NCBI GenBank assembly: GCA_030762895.1
Contig: CM061067.1
Location: forward strand, 169,630,518 to 169,694,517
Reading direction: 5' to 3'
DNA from: Sophora flavescens
Taxonomy: Eukaryota; Streptophyta; Magnoliopsida; Fabales; Fabaceae
DNA: 64,000 nucleotides
Each line of letters starts with the position of its first letter. Within the stretch, counting starts at the first letter, position 1. Below, in pieces: positions 36,592 to 47,689 of this stretch. Under the pieces are notes generated by a model. The model searched no databases, was not told the origin of the DNA, and saw nothing but the letters and a program-made list of their open reading frames with translations. A program made the position numbers and the translations under genes.

Positions 36592-38510
36592 ATAGGGTGT
36601 TTATTGATTGGTTTGGATTGGTTTTGAGATAAAAATATCCGATCCAGAGATTAAAACAACACGTAATTCGATTCGGTTTGGATTCCTTCCTTAAAAAAAA
36701 TCAAATATGATTCGATTAAATACGGTTTGAATTGGATCCGTTGATTCGAATTTTACCGAGCCATTATTAAATATTTATATTATATCAAGAATCAAGATTA
36801 CAAGCTAAATTAAAAAAAATCTTAAACCTATATATACTTGTTAATACATACATGTAATAACATTTCATAAAATACGTATAGAATAAACAAATATGATCGT
36901 CGCCTAGTTCTAGAACATTTTTTTGTTATGTTTGGAACATTAGAAACAATAAAAAAAAATTACATCAAATTAAACTAGTAAGTATTATTAGGGAAGAAAA
37001 AGCTGATTGGCTCCGACAAGTGTATCAGATCGAAGTAAGTAATAATAAAATGGTAAGAAGCCGAGTATCGAACACAGATATTGGGTGATCAATTTATCAA
37101 AATTCAAATTAGATAATTAAGTTGACCAAGTCAAAGGAGAGATAGAAGACTATGATAAAATCAAGTTGGGATATCAACTCAATTAAAACAAAAACAGAAT
37201 CTAACAAATTGCAACAGATTTCAAGAATTCAAATATGATTAGGGCATCTAAGATCATGATTACTATACAATCAAGCGTAGATCTATAAATGTGATTAGTT
37301 ATCTATTCCTAATTTACTTTTATACCAATCAGGAACCCTAAATTATTCTAATGTCTCCTTCAAGCACAAAAGAAAACATCCTTGCACACTAATCAATTAT
37401 ATCTCTATAATGATTAACATGCAAGAATTCATTAAGATCTTGGTTCCCTATATCGATTGCACGAGTCTCCTATTATATCTCTATCAATGATCAACTTGTG
37501 TTCATAATTCAAACCCTAAGCATGAATCTCTATTCGGACTCATCACGTTTGCTTAGTTAATCACGAGCTCTTTTGATTAATGCAATGCAATTCAAAATTA
37601 AGAAACAAAGAATAGGAAGAAGGAAATAGAAAACTTCACAAATATCGTTATCTCGTCATGTGCGTCTACATCCATTTCTTTGAAAAGAGAATTAGTTCCT
37701 CATAGCGTACATGATCACCAAGAATTCAAGAGAAATCATCCAATAAACTCAGAAAATTCCCTACTGGAGACGCATCTCTCAAAAACTAGGATTAGGGTAT
37801 GAAATTTGGATCTAAAACAAGTTTTTATACTAATTACACATTACGCACGCTCGCGGGGCGAGCAGCTGTTCGCAAGACGAATTTTGAGTTTTGGCCCAGT
37901 CCAAATTTCAGTTCCTCGCGGGACGCCCCAGAGAACCTTCAGAATCTTCAATTTCTGGCCTCTGGCTCCCAGGGCGAGCAATGTCTCACAGGGCGAGACA
38001 CTTCGATTTTGTATTCCAGCTTGTTTTTTCCTCTGATTTTTTCTAGCTTGGTCCAACTTCACTGTTGACCTGAAACTTTAAGTAGCAAGTAATGTTTTAT
38101 TTAATTCAAAAACTTATCTAAAATCATAAAAATCATAAAATTGACTCAAGAACTTACTTCGGGATAATTAAAGCTAAATTTTGGTTAAAACTCGATCAAA
38201 CTCGATCAATTGAAATAAAAATCGTGGCCTCACAAACTATAAAACTAGATAACGCAGATGATTATCAAAAACCAACAAATACAAATTAATAATGCAACAA
38301 AAATAAAATAAACATATATTAAATTTTATATATAAAATTTGGTTTGGTGTAGTTCGATTTTGAAAAGAGAATCTAAAATCTGATCCAATCCAATCGGTTT
38401 TCATACAACAGGATTCAAAAGAATCCAATAGATATCGGTTTTGTTTTGTTTTTGATTTTTTTTATCGATTTTCAATTTTCTTTTGGATCGGTTTGATATG
38501 AATACCCCTA
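36592..38510. mobile_element. Possible hAT-like non-autonomous element
   Basis: The left edge TAGGGTGTTTATTGATTGG and the reverse complement of the right edge (TAGGGGTATTCATATC) agree at about 10 terminal bases. Both ends are followed inward by ggtttggattgg / ccaatccaatcgg words, as in many plant hAT relics. No clean 8-bp target duplication was found, so the boundaries are approximate. The middle is occupied by a Tat-like LTR. Confidence 0.35.
37008..38234 (-). repeat. Solo LTR, Tat/Athila-like
   Basis: Read on the minus strand it starts TGTGAGGCC and ends with the LTR-end signature also seen at 2860-2937: ATTACTTACTTCG, then GATACACTTGTCGG and GAGCCA. A TATA-like TATAAAAA lies near 37820 on the minus strand, with a GC-rich block (gggcgagc-type words, 37850-38000) just upstream of it. 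No internal region adjoins either end and no target duplication was found, so solo LTR is the simplest reading. Confidence 0.5.
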
Positions 38511-39115
38511 TTATACGATAACGCATGTATTCTTTTGATGCTACTAGATTACTTCGTAAATAAATTATATTACATTCCATAAACACATCTTTTGACTGGT
38601 TTTATCCTCAAATCATTTTCCTTTAATTAATTTTACTCAGTATAGACAAAAGGTAAGCCAAGTTGACTTCTACAATCACATACAGTGCCAGCTGGAAGAT
38701 TTGACAAATCTACCGGGATGGACCCAAACAAATAAATCGTTGAATCGAAGAAGATGCATTCCGGTTAGGATCCGTTTAATTTAGATTTATTCACTAAAAA
38801 AATGTTTTTTAAATAAAAAAACAAATTTTAATACTTACACATTTTGTTTGACTGGAATTTTTAAAAATAGTATAAAAAGTAGAATTCAACTTTTTTTTAA
38901 TAAAATTATATTTTCTAAATTCAAAAAAAAAATCTCAAGGAAGGTTTATCACAAGGTTACATGAAGATATGTTATTCCATTTTAGTATATCACACCCTGT
39001 TTAGATTAAAAATTACGTAAGTTAAATTTGTTCGTAATTTTTAAAGAATATAATATATGACAATATATTATTGTTAAGGATCGAATTCAGTACACCAAAA
39101 TAAAAGAGTAAATCA
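38511..39115. other. AT-rich sequence, nothing recognised
   Basis: No gene or repeat boundary was identified. Confidence 0.5.
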
Positions 39116-39117
39116 TA

Positions 39118-39904
39118 GGGGTGTAAGTGGATCGGGTAAACCCGACCAATGCAAACTGAACCAACCCATAAAAACCAAATTTAATTGGTTCGGGTCGATT
39201 GGAACCGAGACTCAGCAGCTCTTTTGTATGCGTCCTTGGCGTTCTTAACCAGATCTCACTGTTCGTGACCAGATTGACCTCTTTCATATCTATTTAGCAT
39301 ATGGTTAGAGAAACTTCTACTTACCATATTACAACCCAGATTACGAAGATTATGATTGTGGGTTCTATTCTCACATGTATATTATTGTTGGTGCTAGTGG
39401 ATCTGTTGACAGGGAAGATTTGACGGCAAAGGCGGTTGTAATGGTGAGGAAGGCAGTGAGGGAGGGGCAAGGCATTAGGGTTTTGGATGAGAGGTTGCAA
39501 CTCGGTGGTGATTTTCATAATTTGGATTAATTTACCAGGGATTAGGAATGGGGTTTTTGGTTTAATTTACACACCTTGGTTTAATTCACCACATATTATA
39601 GGAATGGGGCTTTTGGTTTTTTTTTTTTTTAAATGTGATTTTCATAATTTGGATTGTTATGGACTTAATTTATGAAGTATTATGTATTTTGTATTTTATG
39701 CTTGATTTATTGTTAATTCCTATGGTATTGTGGATTATTTTGCATTTTGGTATATTTTAAGCAGGTAATCCGAACACCTGATCTGAACCGGTTTGGTTTA
39801 GTTCGGGCTATGTAGCAAAAAACTCAAAAAATTGAATTGAACTGAACCGATCAAATTTAATTGGTTCGAATTTTTCCCTATCTAAAACCGACCCATTACA
39901 CCCC
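39118..39904. mobile_element. Possible hAT-like non-autonomous element
   Basis: The left end reads GGGGTGTAAGTGGATCGGGT. The reverse complement of the right end reads GGGGTGTAATGGGTCGG, matching over most of 17 bases. Subterminal ttaattggttcg words occur in the same orientation near both ends (39181-39192 and 39858-39869). The roughly 790-bp element has no coding capacity. The flanking bases do not form a convincing 8-bp duplication. Confidence 0.4.
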
Positions 39905-40158
39905 ATGCTAAATCCTCGTTCCACAAGGTTGAAGATACTTCGTACCACTTTTATTACATTCTCTGTCCCCCAATGATAATTTGCCACCTTAATTAAGTGA
40001 TCAAATTATATTTCTCTTCAACCTTGGATGACCTGTATTTTCCAGATTCCCATTAATTTGTCTACACCTTGGTCTTCTGAATTATCTTGTTGTGTATTCA
40101 ATCATTCATACATCGCCTCGTTTTATTTTCACTACAAACATCAAATGAGCATGTGATC

Positions 40159-40817
40159 ATGCCGATCATCAAACTCATATTCAATCTTTTCTTTCTCAGT
40201 TTCTTCAAGTTTTCCATAACCTTAACAAGTCACGACCTTATGTACCTAAAGCACAATTGCTCAGCCAACAAAACCTGAACCCCAATAGCGCCTACCAATC
40301 CAACCTCCACACCCTCCTCACCTCCCTATTTTCCATCGCCGACACAACCCAATTCTACAACACCACCGCCGGTGGCGGAAATGCCAGCGAAACCATTTAT
40401 GGCCTCTTCATGTGTCGTGGTAACGTCACCAACCAGACGTGCCAAGAGTGCATGGTAAACCCAACCCAGAAAATAGCCTCCAAGTGTTCCTTTTCCAAAG
40501 AGGCCATCCTTTGGTACCACGAGTGCTTTGTTCGATATTCCAACCGTTCTTTCTTCTCAACCGTTGATGAATGGCCAAGTCTTGAGTTCCTGAGTTATAA
40601 CGTGACTACGAATTTAACGAAGGAAGGAAGCTATGACTGGTTGTTAGCTAACACCTTGAGTGATGCAGTGGCTGAGGCTGCAAACGCTGGCCCTGCTGGC
40701 ACCAAGAAATTTGCAACAAGAAATGCCACCTTTCCAGGTTCAGAGGATGTATATGCTCTTGTTGAGTGCACACCAGATCTGTCAAGCGAAGATTGCAGGA
40801 GGTGTTTGGGATGGTAG
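40159..40817 (+). pseudogene. DUF26 / cysteine-rich repeat secretory protein fragment (Gnk2-type)
   Basis: DUF26 proteins are plant apoplastic proteins or receptor-kinase ectodomains. A hydrophobic signal-peptide-like start (MPIIKLIFNLFFLSFFKF at 40159) leads to LKHNCS, then a one- or two-base frameshift near 40255-40270. After it the domain continues open for 186 codons. The first DUF26 motif C-X8-C-X2-C is in CRGNVTNQTCQEC, and a second begins with CTPDLSSEDCRRC. The frame stops at 40817 just after this second motif, so the second domain lacks its C-terminal half. No transmembrane segment or kinase follows. It may be a truncated CRK or secretory protein gene. The frameshift and early stop make it a pseudogene unless they are assembly errors. 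Confidence 0.8.
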
Positions 40818-41022
40818 AATGGTTCCAATTCCAAGTAAAGTTCCCTGATCTGATCTCTCATCCTTCCTATTTAACAAACCTTGACTTTTTCAAACCCCTT
40901 TCTCATAAGAGTGGAGAAATTGTTCAATAAATATGCTTGTAATATTTCTCTTTACACGTACATCAAAAAAAAAAAAAAACTCTTTACACTATTTTACTAA
41001 TATAATAAAAAATCATAACAAT

Positions 41023-42298
41023 CACTACAAGAATTTAAGCTATTTCCCAAGGCATATTACCCAGGGCAAAAAATCCCTAGGAAATTTTGACGTTTCCCAC
41101 GGTTAAAGCCTTGGGAAAGTTCTCTCTATGGTTCCCACGGGTTGGGCCTTGGGTAACAGAGGCGCCAACTTCTCCCGCTTGTTTTCCCACGGATTGGGCC
41201 GCGGGTAACAGAGGCGCCAATCGCTCGCTTGTTTTCCCACCTGATTGGGCCCCGGGAAATATGTTACACGATCGAGGCGCCGTTTCCCAGTGCAGAGCCG
41301 TGGGAAATATGTTACATGAGTCGCCATTTCCCAGTGGTGTGACCCTGGGAAATATGTTACACGATCGAGGCGCCGTTTCCCGTGGGATGTGGCCCGGGAA
41401 ATATGTTACATGAGGCGCCGTTTCCCAAGGTCCGTGACCTGGGAAACATGTTACACGATCGAGGCGCCGCTTTCCCGTGGTCAGGCCCCGGGAAATATGT
41501 TACATGAGGCGCCGCTTTCCCGTGGTCGGGCCCCGGGAAATACATAGGTTTTTTCCATTTAAGGGTAACCCGATGTCCATGTTGTTTTTTCCTCACCCTC
41601 ATCCCACCCACCCGCCAAACAAAGGAGAACAATGTTGGAAAATATAGCCCCTTCACGCACCTGCCATTGATTTCTTTTAAGTTAATATCTCAAGTTAAAT
41701 GTTTGGTTTCTTTTTCAATTTCTTCATCTTCTTCATCTTCATTTGCGCATGTGGGCACATGTGGACCTGAACAGGATGGAGGTGGAGCAATGCTGCCTGG
41801 AAAGACAGGATGACGTGGTCGCTTATTTCTCGCAGTGACAAGTGCGGCAAGGAGGAGATCGTGAAGAAGGACAACGAAGGACGCGGCTGTTTGATTCACG
41901 CCACACTTCGATTGATTCATGACACACTCCGATTTGTAACTCCGATTGAACGGTGGAGATCTGTACGCTGAGGACGATGACGAAAGTTTTTTAAGCTATA
42001 AATTAAAGTTTTTTAATTAAAAAAAAATACATAGGTTTCCCAAGGTTAAAACCCTGGGAAATGTTTCCCAGGGAAAATTCCGTGGGAAACGTTTCCCAGG
42101 GATTTTTCCGTGGGAAATTTCCCAAGGGTGTGACCGCGGGGTATTTCCCAGGGCATACCCGTGGGAAACGTTTCCGACCAGCTGAAAACCGAGGGATCTG
42201 GATCCGTGGGTCATCCCTGGGAAATGTGTATTTTCCCACGGATTTTATGGATTTCCCAGGGTCACAGGCCCTGGGAAACAGCGAAAATTCTTGTAGTG
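41023..42298. mobile_element. CACTA-C: non-autonomous CACTA element
   Basis: Both termini are intact. The left reads CACTACAAGAATTT, the right reads AAATTCTTGTAGTG, and the 3-bp duplication AAT is perfect (41020-41022 and 42299-42301). The 1276-bp element has no transposase. Both flanks are packed with inverted copies of tttccca-gg and cctgggaaa words, the presumed protein-binding sites. The middle (about 41560-42010) has no recognised coding sequence. Confidence 0.92.
41200..41560. repeat. Subterminal tandem repeats of CACTA-C
   Basis: About six tandem units, each containing a ggcgccg-tttccc word, a variable GC-rich spacer, and a gggaaatatgttaca word alternately followed by cgatcgaggcgcc or tgaggcgcc. 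Pairs of units give a longer period of roughly 125 bp. Confidence 0.85.
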
Positions 42299-42329
42299 AA
42301 TTCAAACAATGTTATTATATTACATATAC

Positions 42330-42407
42330 CAATTGAGGTTGGCGTGAGGGTTAAAGACATCTCGCCCCTTAATCAAAGTCTCGGGCTCGAGTCTTGGGTA
42401 TGGAAAA
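42330..42407 (+). repeat. Possible truncated tRNA-derived SINE piece
   Basis: A GGTTGGCGTGAGGG word (A-box-like) is followed about 45 bases later by TCGGGCTCGAGTCTT (B-box-like), as in tRNA-derived SINEs. It is cut at 42408 by the Tekay-B LTR. Family not verified. Confidence 0.25.
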
Positions 42408-42786
42408 TGTAACACCCTCATCCGGGCATTATATTAATTAATCCTTTTTACTAATATTAACGTTATTAGAAGACATGTCGATTTCTTTCGGAATGTCAAT
42501 ATTTAATTAATAATTCATTATTAAATAAAACTCAACTTAAGACATGGAATTAAAAGATCAACTTACATTCATAGAAAACATACATAATATTCACATTGAT
42601 AACAAACACCTTCTTAGTGACAGGTGCATTGACAGAAGTTTCCTTGAGTGTACATCCAAGTTTCTTAAACAAAACACTATATTGCACTAGAGTTTAAAGA
42701 GACAAAATAAAACATGCGATTGACGAGATCCATCCAACATCACTACTCCAAAATAAAACTAGACTTCCTAAGCTGGTCAAGACAAA

Positions 42787-43236
42787 CTAGTATACCCATT
42801 CGGGAGACCATCCCTCATTTCCAGAGGAAGTATCAAAAGAGGATACTTCCACCCCGGCTCCCTTGCCAGGTACATCATCATCATCATCACTGCTCATAGG
42901 ATGATATTGGGGTTCAACATCCATGAATTCCACCGGATCCTCCTCTATGAGTGAAGATGGTGCCGCATTCACAGGCGGTGGATCCAACACTAGCTATCCT
43001 AGGCCTGCTAGGTGCTGTACATACAACCAAGCTGGCGGAAGTGATATCTGGATAGTCTCCATGGTATGAATCCTCCTCTGTGGACCTCCTTCCTGTGTTC
43101 CTTCTATAATGCAAATCGGGCCAGTGTACTCGGCCGTGTGATTCCCTGGATGAATCACCCAAGCCTCAGGGTTGTCGACATCCTCAAACATGATCGCCCG
43201 CACCCGGGAGTGCACAAGAGGTAGAGCTGGGTCCAT
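42787..43236 (-). CDS. Open frame inside Tekay-B LTR, unknown function
   Basis: A minus-strand frame (sense for the element) runs from ATG at 43236 (MDPALPLVHSRVRAIMFEDV) through IQISLPPAWLYVQHLAGLG to a TAG at 42994-42996. It then continues in the same frame through LDPPPVNAAPSSL and an acidic SSDDDDDVPGKG segment to a stop at 42787. The single TAG divides an otherwise open 149-codon frame. Residue patterning (PPAWLY, HPGNHTAEYTGPICIIEG) looks like selected protein rather than chance. I do not recognise the family. It lies near the inner 3' end of the LTR, so in the 5' LTR copy it would sit a little upstream of the primer site. Confidence 0.4.
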
Positions 43237-43369
43237 CTAGTCTCAACATAACAAGATACATACATATATACATGAAGGAAAATGCAAGGGTAAGATACCG
43301 ATATATGGATAATTATGATCACTATATGCACCCAAAACATACAGAGAAACATATACAAGTAATTAACAA

Positions 43370-46300
43370 GATATCATTTTAAGCAGTACGCAGCAAGAGA
43401 TAATCATCGCTTTTTGAAAACCATGACACTTCTATAATTCAACTTCTATCCTAATCTCCGGACCTCAACTTCACTTTGTTTAAAATGAGTTGATCAGGCC
43501 CGAAATTTTTGCCATAAAAGGCACAACGTGTTAGTCCACTACACTGCCCAAAACTCCTGGCATAGTGTGCAACGTGCGTGGATATCCATGGCATACTATC
43601 CAACTCAAGACATAGTAATCAAGGCATATGGATTTCCTTGTCCGTCAAGGCACAATGATACAACGTAGCATGATATACCCTGCCCTTCAAGGTACTCACA
43701 CAAAATAACTTTGCGCACATCTGCCAAATGCATGAAAAACATTTCATTATCGAGGCTTTTCTTTGTGTATAATTATTTCCTTGTCGAAGCTCAAAGGCTC
43801 ACGACCTCCATAACTTTTCAATGTATTAAAATTTGTAAACACGTACAGGACATTTGAGTCCGAGTGTCCAATCACAAAAGTCTTAAACCGATGCACCAGT
43901 CTAAGACTTTGTGGTAGTAGAAAACAATTTTACACCTTTACTTCGTTTATCATGTTTGTATAACGTATGTAGGACACGCAGTCCACAATAACGTATAAGG
44001 ACACAGAGGCCGCAACAACGTGACACGGATCATAGATCAATGTGTTTATTTACATTAGTAGTATGACGTCTCGGATACTAGGTCCACTTTTCAACGTTAT
44101 TTTTTGTTCAGTGAAAAAACAAAACAAAATCAAATCTCCATAACTTATCCAAGTTATTGGAATATTGTTTTGAGCAAAGTCTTTTTTTTTTGTAAATTTT
44201 TTTTATTTGAAATTCATTTTTCAAAAATCACATTGATTTTAAAAATTCACTGTTTTTCAATAAAATCAAATTAATCTTCCTTTAAAAAAATTTCTTTTAA
44301 TTCAATAAATCAAAATATGTTTTTTCATAAAATATCAAATGGTACAAAATTTAGAAATATAACCTTAACTTTCTTCTCTTTTTCAAACAAAACTTCTTTT
44401 CAAAAACATTATTTATTTGTAAGCTTCTTTCATGATTTTTGTTAAGATTTTTATCTTAACTTATTATCTTGAGCTCTAACTCAAGGTTAGGCTTTATATG
44501 CAACAACCAAATAATTACATCAATAAATCAACATATCCATATCATAATAAACATTTTATAATCGACATAAACACTTAAATCATGTAAATCAAATAAAAAA
44601 TCAGCATATCAACTAAATCAAATCACTCATCAAACCAAGTATTATAACAATCATTCAACCATCACCTCAAGCAAACACAGATAACACGTAGTCACCATAA
44701 CTTTAATATCCCTCAGGATTTCTTCCCTTACCTCAGAGTAAAATGGTAATGAAACTCAGTTGTGGTTTTTTTAAAAGAGGAATGACTCGGTTCGTGTTAC
44801 GATTGTCAATCTATATAGAAACAAGTGTTTAATATAAGTAAAAAAAATTTATAAAATCACCCTAATTTTATGCATGCATTCGGCCATGCTTAGAAAATCA
44901 TGCTAGAAATTTTAAATTTTCACAAACTTTTGGATCTATGATCCTCAAGCATCAAGAAGGTAAAATAAAAGATTAAAACTTGAAAATAAAATTTTATAAT
45001 CTTGGCCTCATGAGCCATAGGTTTCGGTCTTCTCAAGAAATTGTGGAAAAATATTATTTTTCATCAATCTAATTTCATGCATGTAAACTTTATAGTGTTC
45101 TAAGTATCATTTAGCTTAAAACAATTTGAACAAGCCTCGTCAACTCATCAAGTGAGTTTCGGCCATCACAAGCCAACAAGGCTAGGAACACTAAAATTTT
45201 TCAAACAACATTATTAAGCTACTAATGCAAATAACTTAGTGTATTAACCATGCAACCTTCTAAGTGATAAAAAATTAGTCCTCACAAACTTAAAAAAATT
45301 ATAGATTTTTGACCATAGAACCATCACAAGAAGGTATACATAGTCTAAAAAAAATAAATGCTTTAATTAAAAAAATAATAATTCATGAACCAAAGATCTA
45401 AAGCCATGCATGTGAGATTTTAGCAAAAACCCATCCTTTCTCCCTCTTGGTGTTTCGGTCACACCATGATCATAGAGAGGATGATTCTCTCTTGACATGC
45501 AAGCCATTAAAATGAGAATAAACAGGAGCAAGAAGTGGTAAAATCTTTTGCATGTAAAGGAAGATGATTTCTTATTGATTACAAGTTAAAACTATAAGCA
45601 AAAATCATAGTAAAACTAACATGCATGTGAAAAATATGTTGCAAAATCACAACCTCTCCTCCTTAGGGTTTCAACCAACCCCATTAAAATGGTCATAGGA
45701 GGGTTCATTCCAACATGCAAAGGTTGATGAAGGTAGAAAGAAGCAGTAGAAGTTGAAAGAATTTAGTTTTGAAACAAAATAAACAAGCTTTCATGAATCG
45801 ACTCAACATGCATGTGTATAAAATGAACATAGAAGAAAAGTGCAGAACAATAGTTGGAGATTATACCTAAGAGCTGCAGAAAATTGAAGTCTTGAGAGCA
45901 AGACTTAAGTTTGTTCAAGAACAAAAGAACTAGGAACAAGTGTAGTAGGAATGGCTTTATGGAAATGAGAGGAAAAAAGTGATGAAGTGATAAGGGAACA
46001 TGTATATATATAGAGGGGGAGAGGCACTCGTGCAGCAGAAAAGGGAGAGGAAAAATAAAAAATTTTAAAAGTATTTTTAATATAAATTTTGAAATAATAA
46101 TTTATTATGATAATCATGATTTTGTGTCATAAAATTACTATTCATCTTACAAAAAATCAGATTTTCCTCACCCAACACTCCAAAATCTGATACAAGTTAT
46201 TTCCCTTGACTTTTGTTTCGTTCTGGCTAAATATATGTACCGAATCAATCGTATTTCTAATAAAAATCGTACCCGAAAAATCAATAAAATAAAAAAATTT

Positions 46301-46560
46301 AACGACAAATTTTAAAATAGTGGAAACATTAGCAATCGTAATTAGAAGCCCAATAGTTTTTTCACGAGTAAAAATTTTATTTTCTGATAAGTAAACTTGT
46401 ACCGATAGAGAAAACGCAGACCGAGATTCGTCTGAATTTTCAGCTGAAATTTTTACTGGAGCTTCCTAAGATAGACTAAGTTATGAAAATGATTTTAGTT
46501 TATCAAAATAATCTCTAAAATTTTAAAATCAATTACTGGCAAGCACACACTTAAGCACAG
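43370..46560 (-). other. Non-coding part of Tekay-B LTR
   Basis: AT-rich sequence with no gene. Near 45990-46015 a TATA-like series (tatatatata) lies in a segment that could be the LTR promoter. Confidence 0.4.
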
Positions 46561-46639
46561 ATTAACAAGAAACAGAAAATCGGGGTGTTACATTACTACC
46601 CCACTAAAAATAAATTCCGTCCTCGAACACTACTAGAAA

Positions 46640-47230
46640 ACTTGAATTTCGGACGGACATGATTTCGTCCGAAATTTTTCGAAAATTTCCGACGGATTTC
46701 AGACGGATTGTGTTATTTTTTATATTTTCCTTAATCCGTCCGAAATTTCGGACGGATTTCATATGGAATGTGTTATTTTTTATATTTTCCTTGATCCGTC
46801 TGAAATCCGTCCGAAATTTTGGACGGATTTCAGACGGATTGTGTTATTATTTTATATTTCTTACATCTGTCTGAAATCCGTCCGAAATTTTCGGACAGAT
46901 TTCAGACGGATTGTGTTATTTTTTATAATTTTCTTGATCCGTCTGAAATCCGTCCGAAATTTTCGGACGGATTTCAGACGGATTGTGTTATTTTTTATAT
47001 TTTCCTTGATTTATCTTACGGCCGTCTGAAATCCGTCCGAAAATTTCGGACGGATTTCACACGGATTTGTTATTTTTTTATATTTTCCTTGATTTATCTT
47101 ACATCCGTCTGAAATCCGTCCGAAAATTTCGGACGAATTTCAGACGGATTTGTTATTTTTTATATTTCTTACATCCGTCTGAAATCCGTCCGAAAATTTC
47201 GGACGGATTTCGATTTTAATTTGTTATTTT
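46640..47230. repeat. Left subterminal palindromic repeats of CACTA-D
   Basis: About seven direct units of roughly 65-80 bp. Each unit is itself a palindrome around a cgtccgaaa / tttcggacg core flanked by atccgtctgaa and its complement. The units are separated by AT-rich spacers reading tgttattttttatattttcc. The same unit starts CACTA-E at 60640. Confidence 0.9.
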
Positions 47231-47249
47231 TTATATTTTCCTTGGGCGC

Positions 47250-47680
47250 GCTTTCAAATTTTGGTCTCATCACGGCGTGACACTCATCACGGCTAGGCCG
47301 TGATCGATTCTGTCTGGATCAGCTAACTTGTCACGACCGTGACGGGCATCACGGCTAGGCCGTGACAGCTTCTGACTTTTGCCTTCTTCTCTGCTATATC
47401 ATGGCCGTGATGGTCATCACGGCTAGGCCGTGATGGGCTCTGTTTGACTCATTTTCTTCACTTTTCAAGCCCTATCTTCATCCAAGCTCCATCATGGTCA
47501 ATCTTGAGCATTTTTCCTTAATTTCTGCAAAACAACACCACAAAACCGCCTTACCCGTTCCAAGGTAAAAACTACTAAAAATCAATTTAAATATGCCTAA
47601 ACTATATGAAAATGCATGCAAAAATGTACATGAAATGTGATGTGAAATTACACTATCAGATAGATCCGAAAATTTACATG
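47250..47680 (-). repeat. Reversed fragment of Tat-like LTR inside CACTA-D
   Basis: Read on the minus strand this matches the start of the LTR at 53070-53340, including gaacgggtaaggcggtttt, a gcatgcattttcatatagtttaggc-type stretch and the tcacggccgtga cluster (47270-47440). It is therefore a related LTR piece in inverted orientation within the transposon. Confidence 0.75.
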
Positions 47681-47689
47681 ATCCTTTTT

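Larger units (their letters stand above)
42408..46592 (-). repeat. Tekay-B 3' LTR (4.2 kb)
   Basis: Begins TGTAACACCC and ends GGGTGTTACA, the mirrored ends typical of plant chromovirus LTRs. It is followed by a purine-rich tract on the minus strand (reverse of ttactacccc) and a tail reading ttccgtcctcgaa, like the tail of Tekay-A at 13065-13085. At 4185 bp it is more than twice the length of the Tekay-A LTR. The left flank GAAAA (42403-42407) would be the target duplication, but the partner is not in the window. Confidence 0.75.

Noticed and set aside
36592..39904. Full acceptance of two hAT elements
   Set aside because: The terminal similarity is visible, but no perfect 8-bp target duplications were found. 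They are listed only at low confidence.
41200..41560. Regularly spaced repeats that superficially resemble a CRISPR array
   Set aside because: The spacers are not unique, the units vary, and they lie within the terminus of a plant CACTA transposon.
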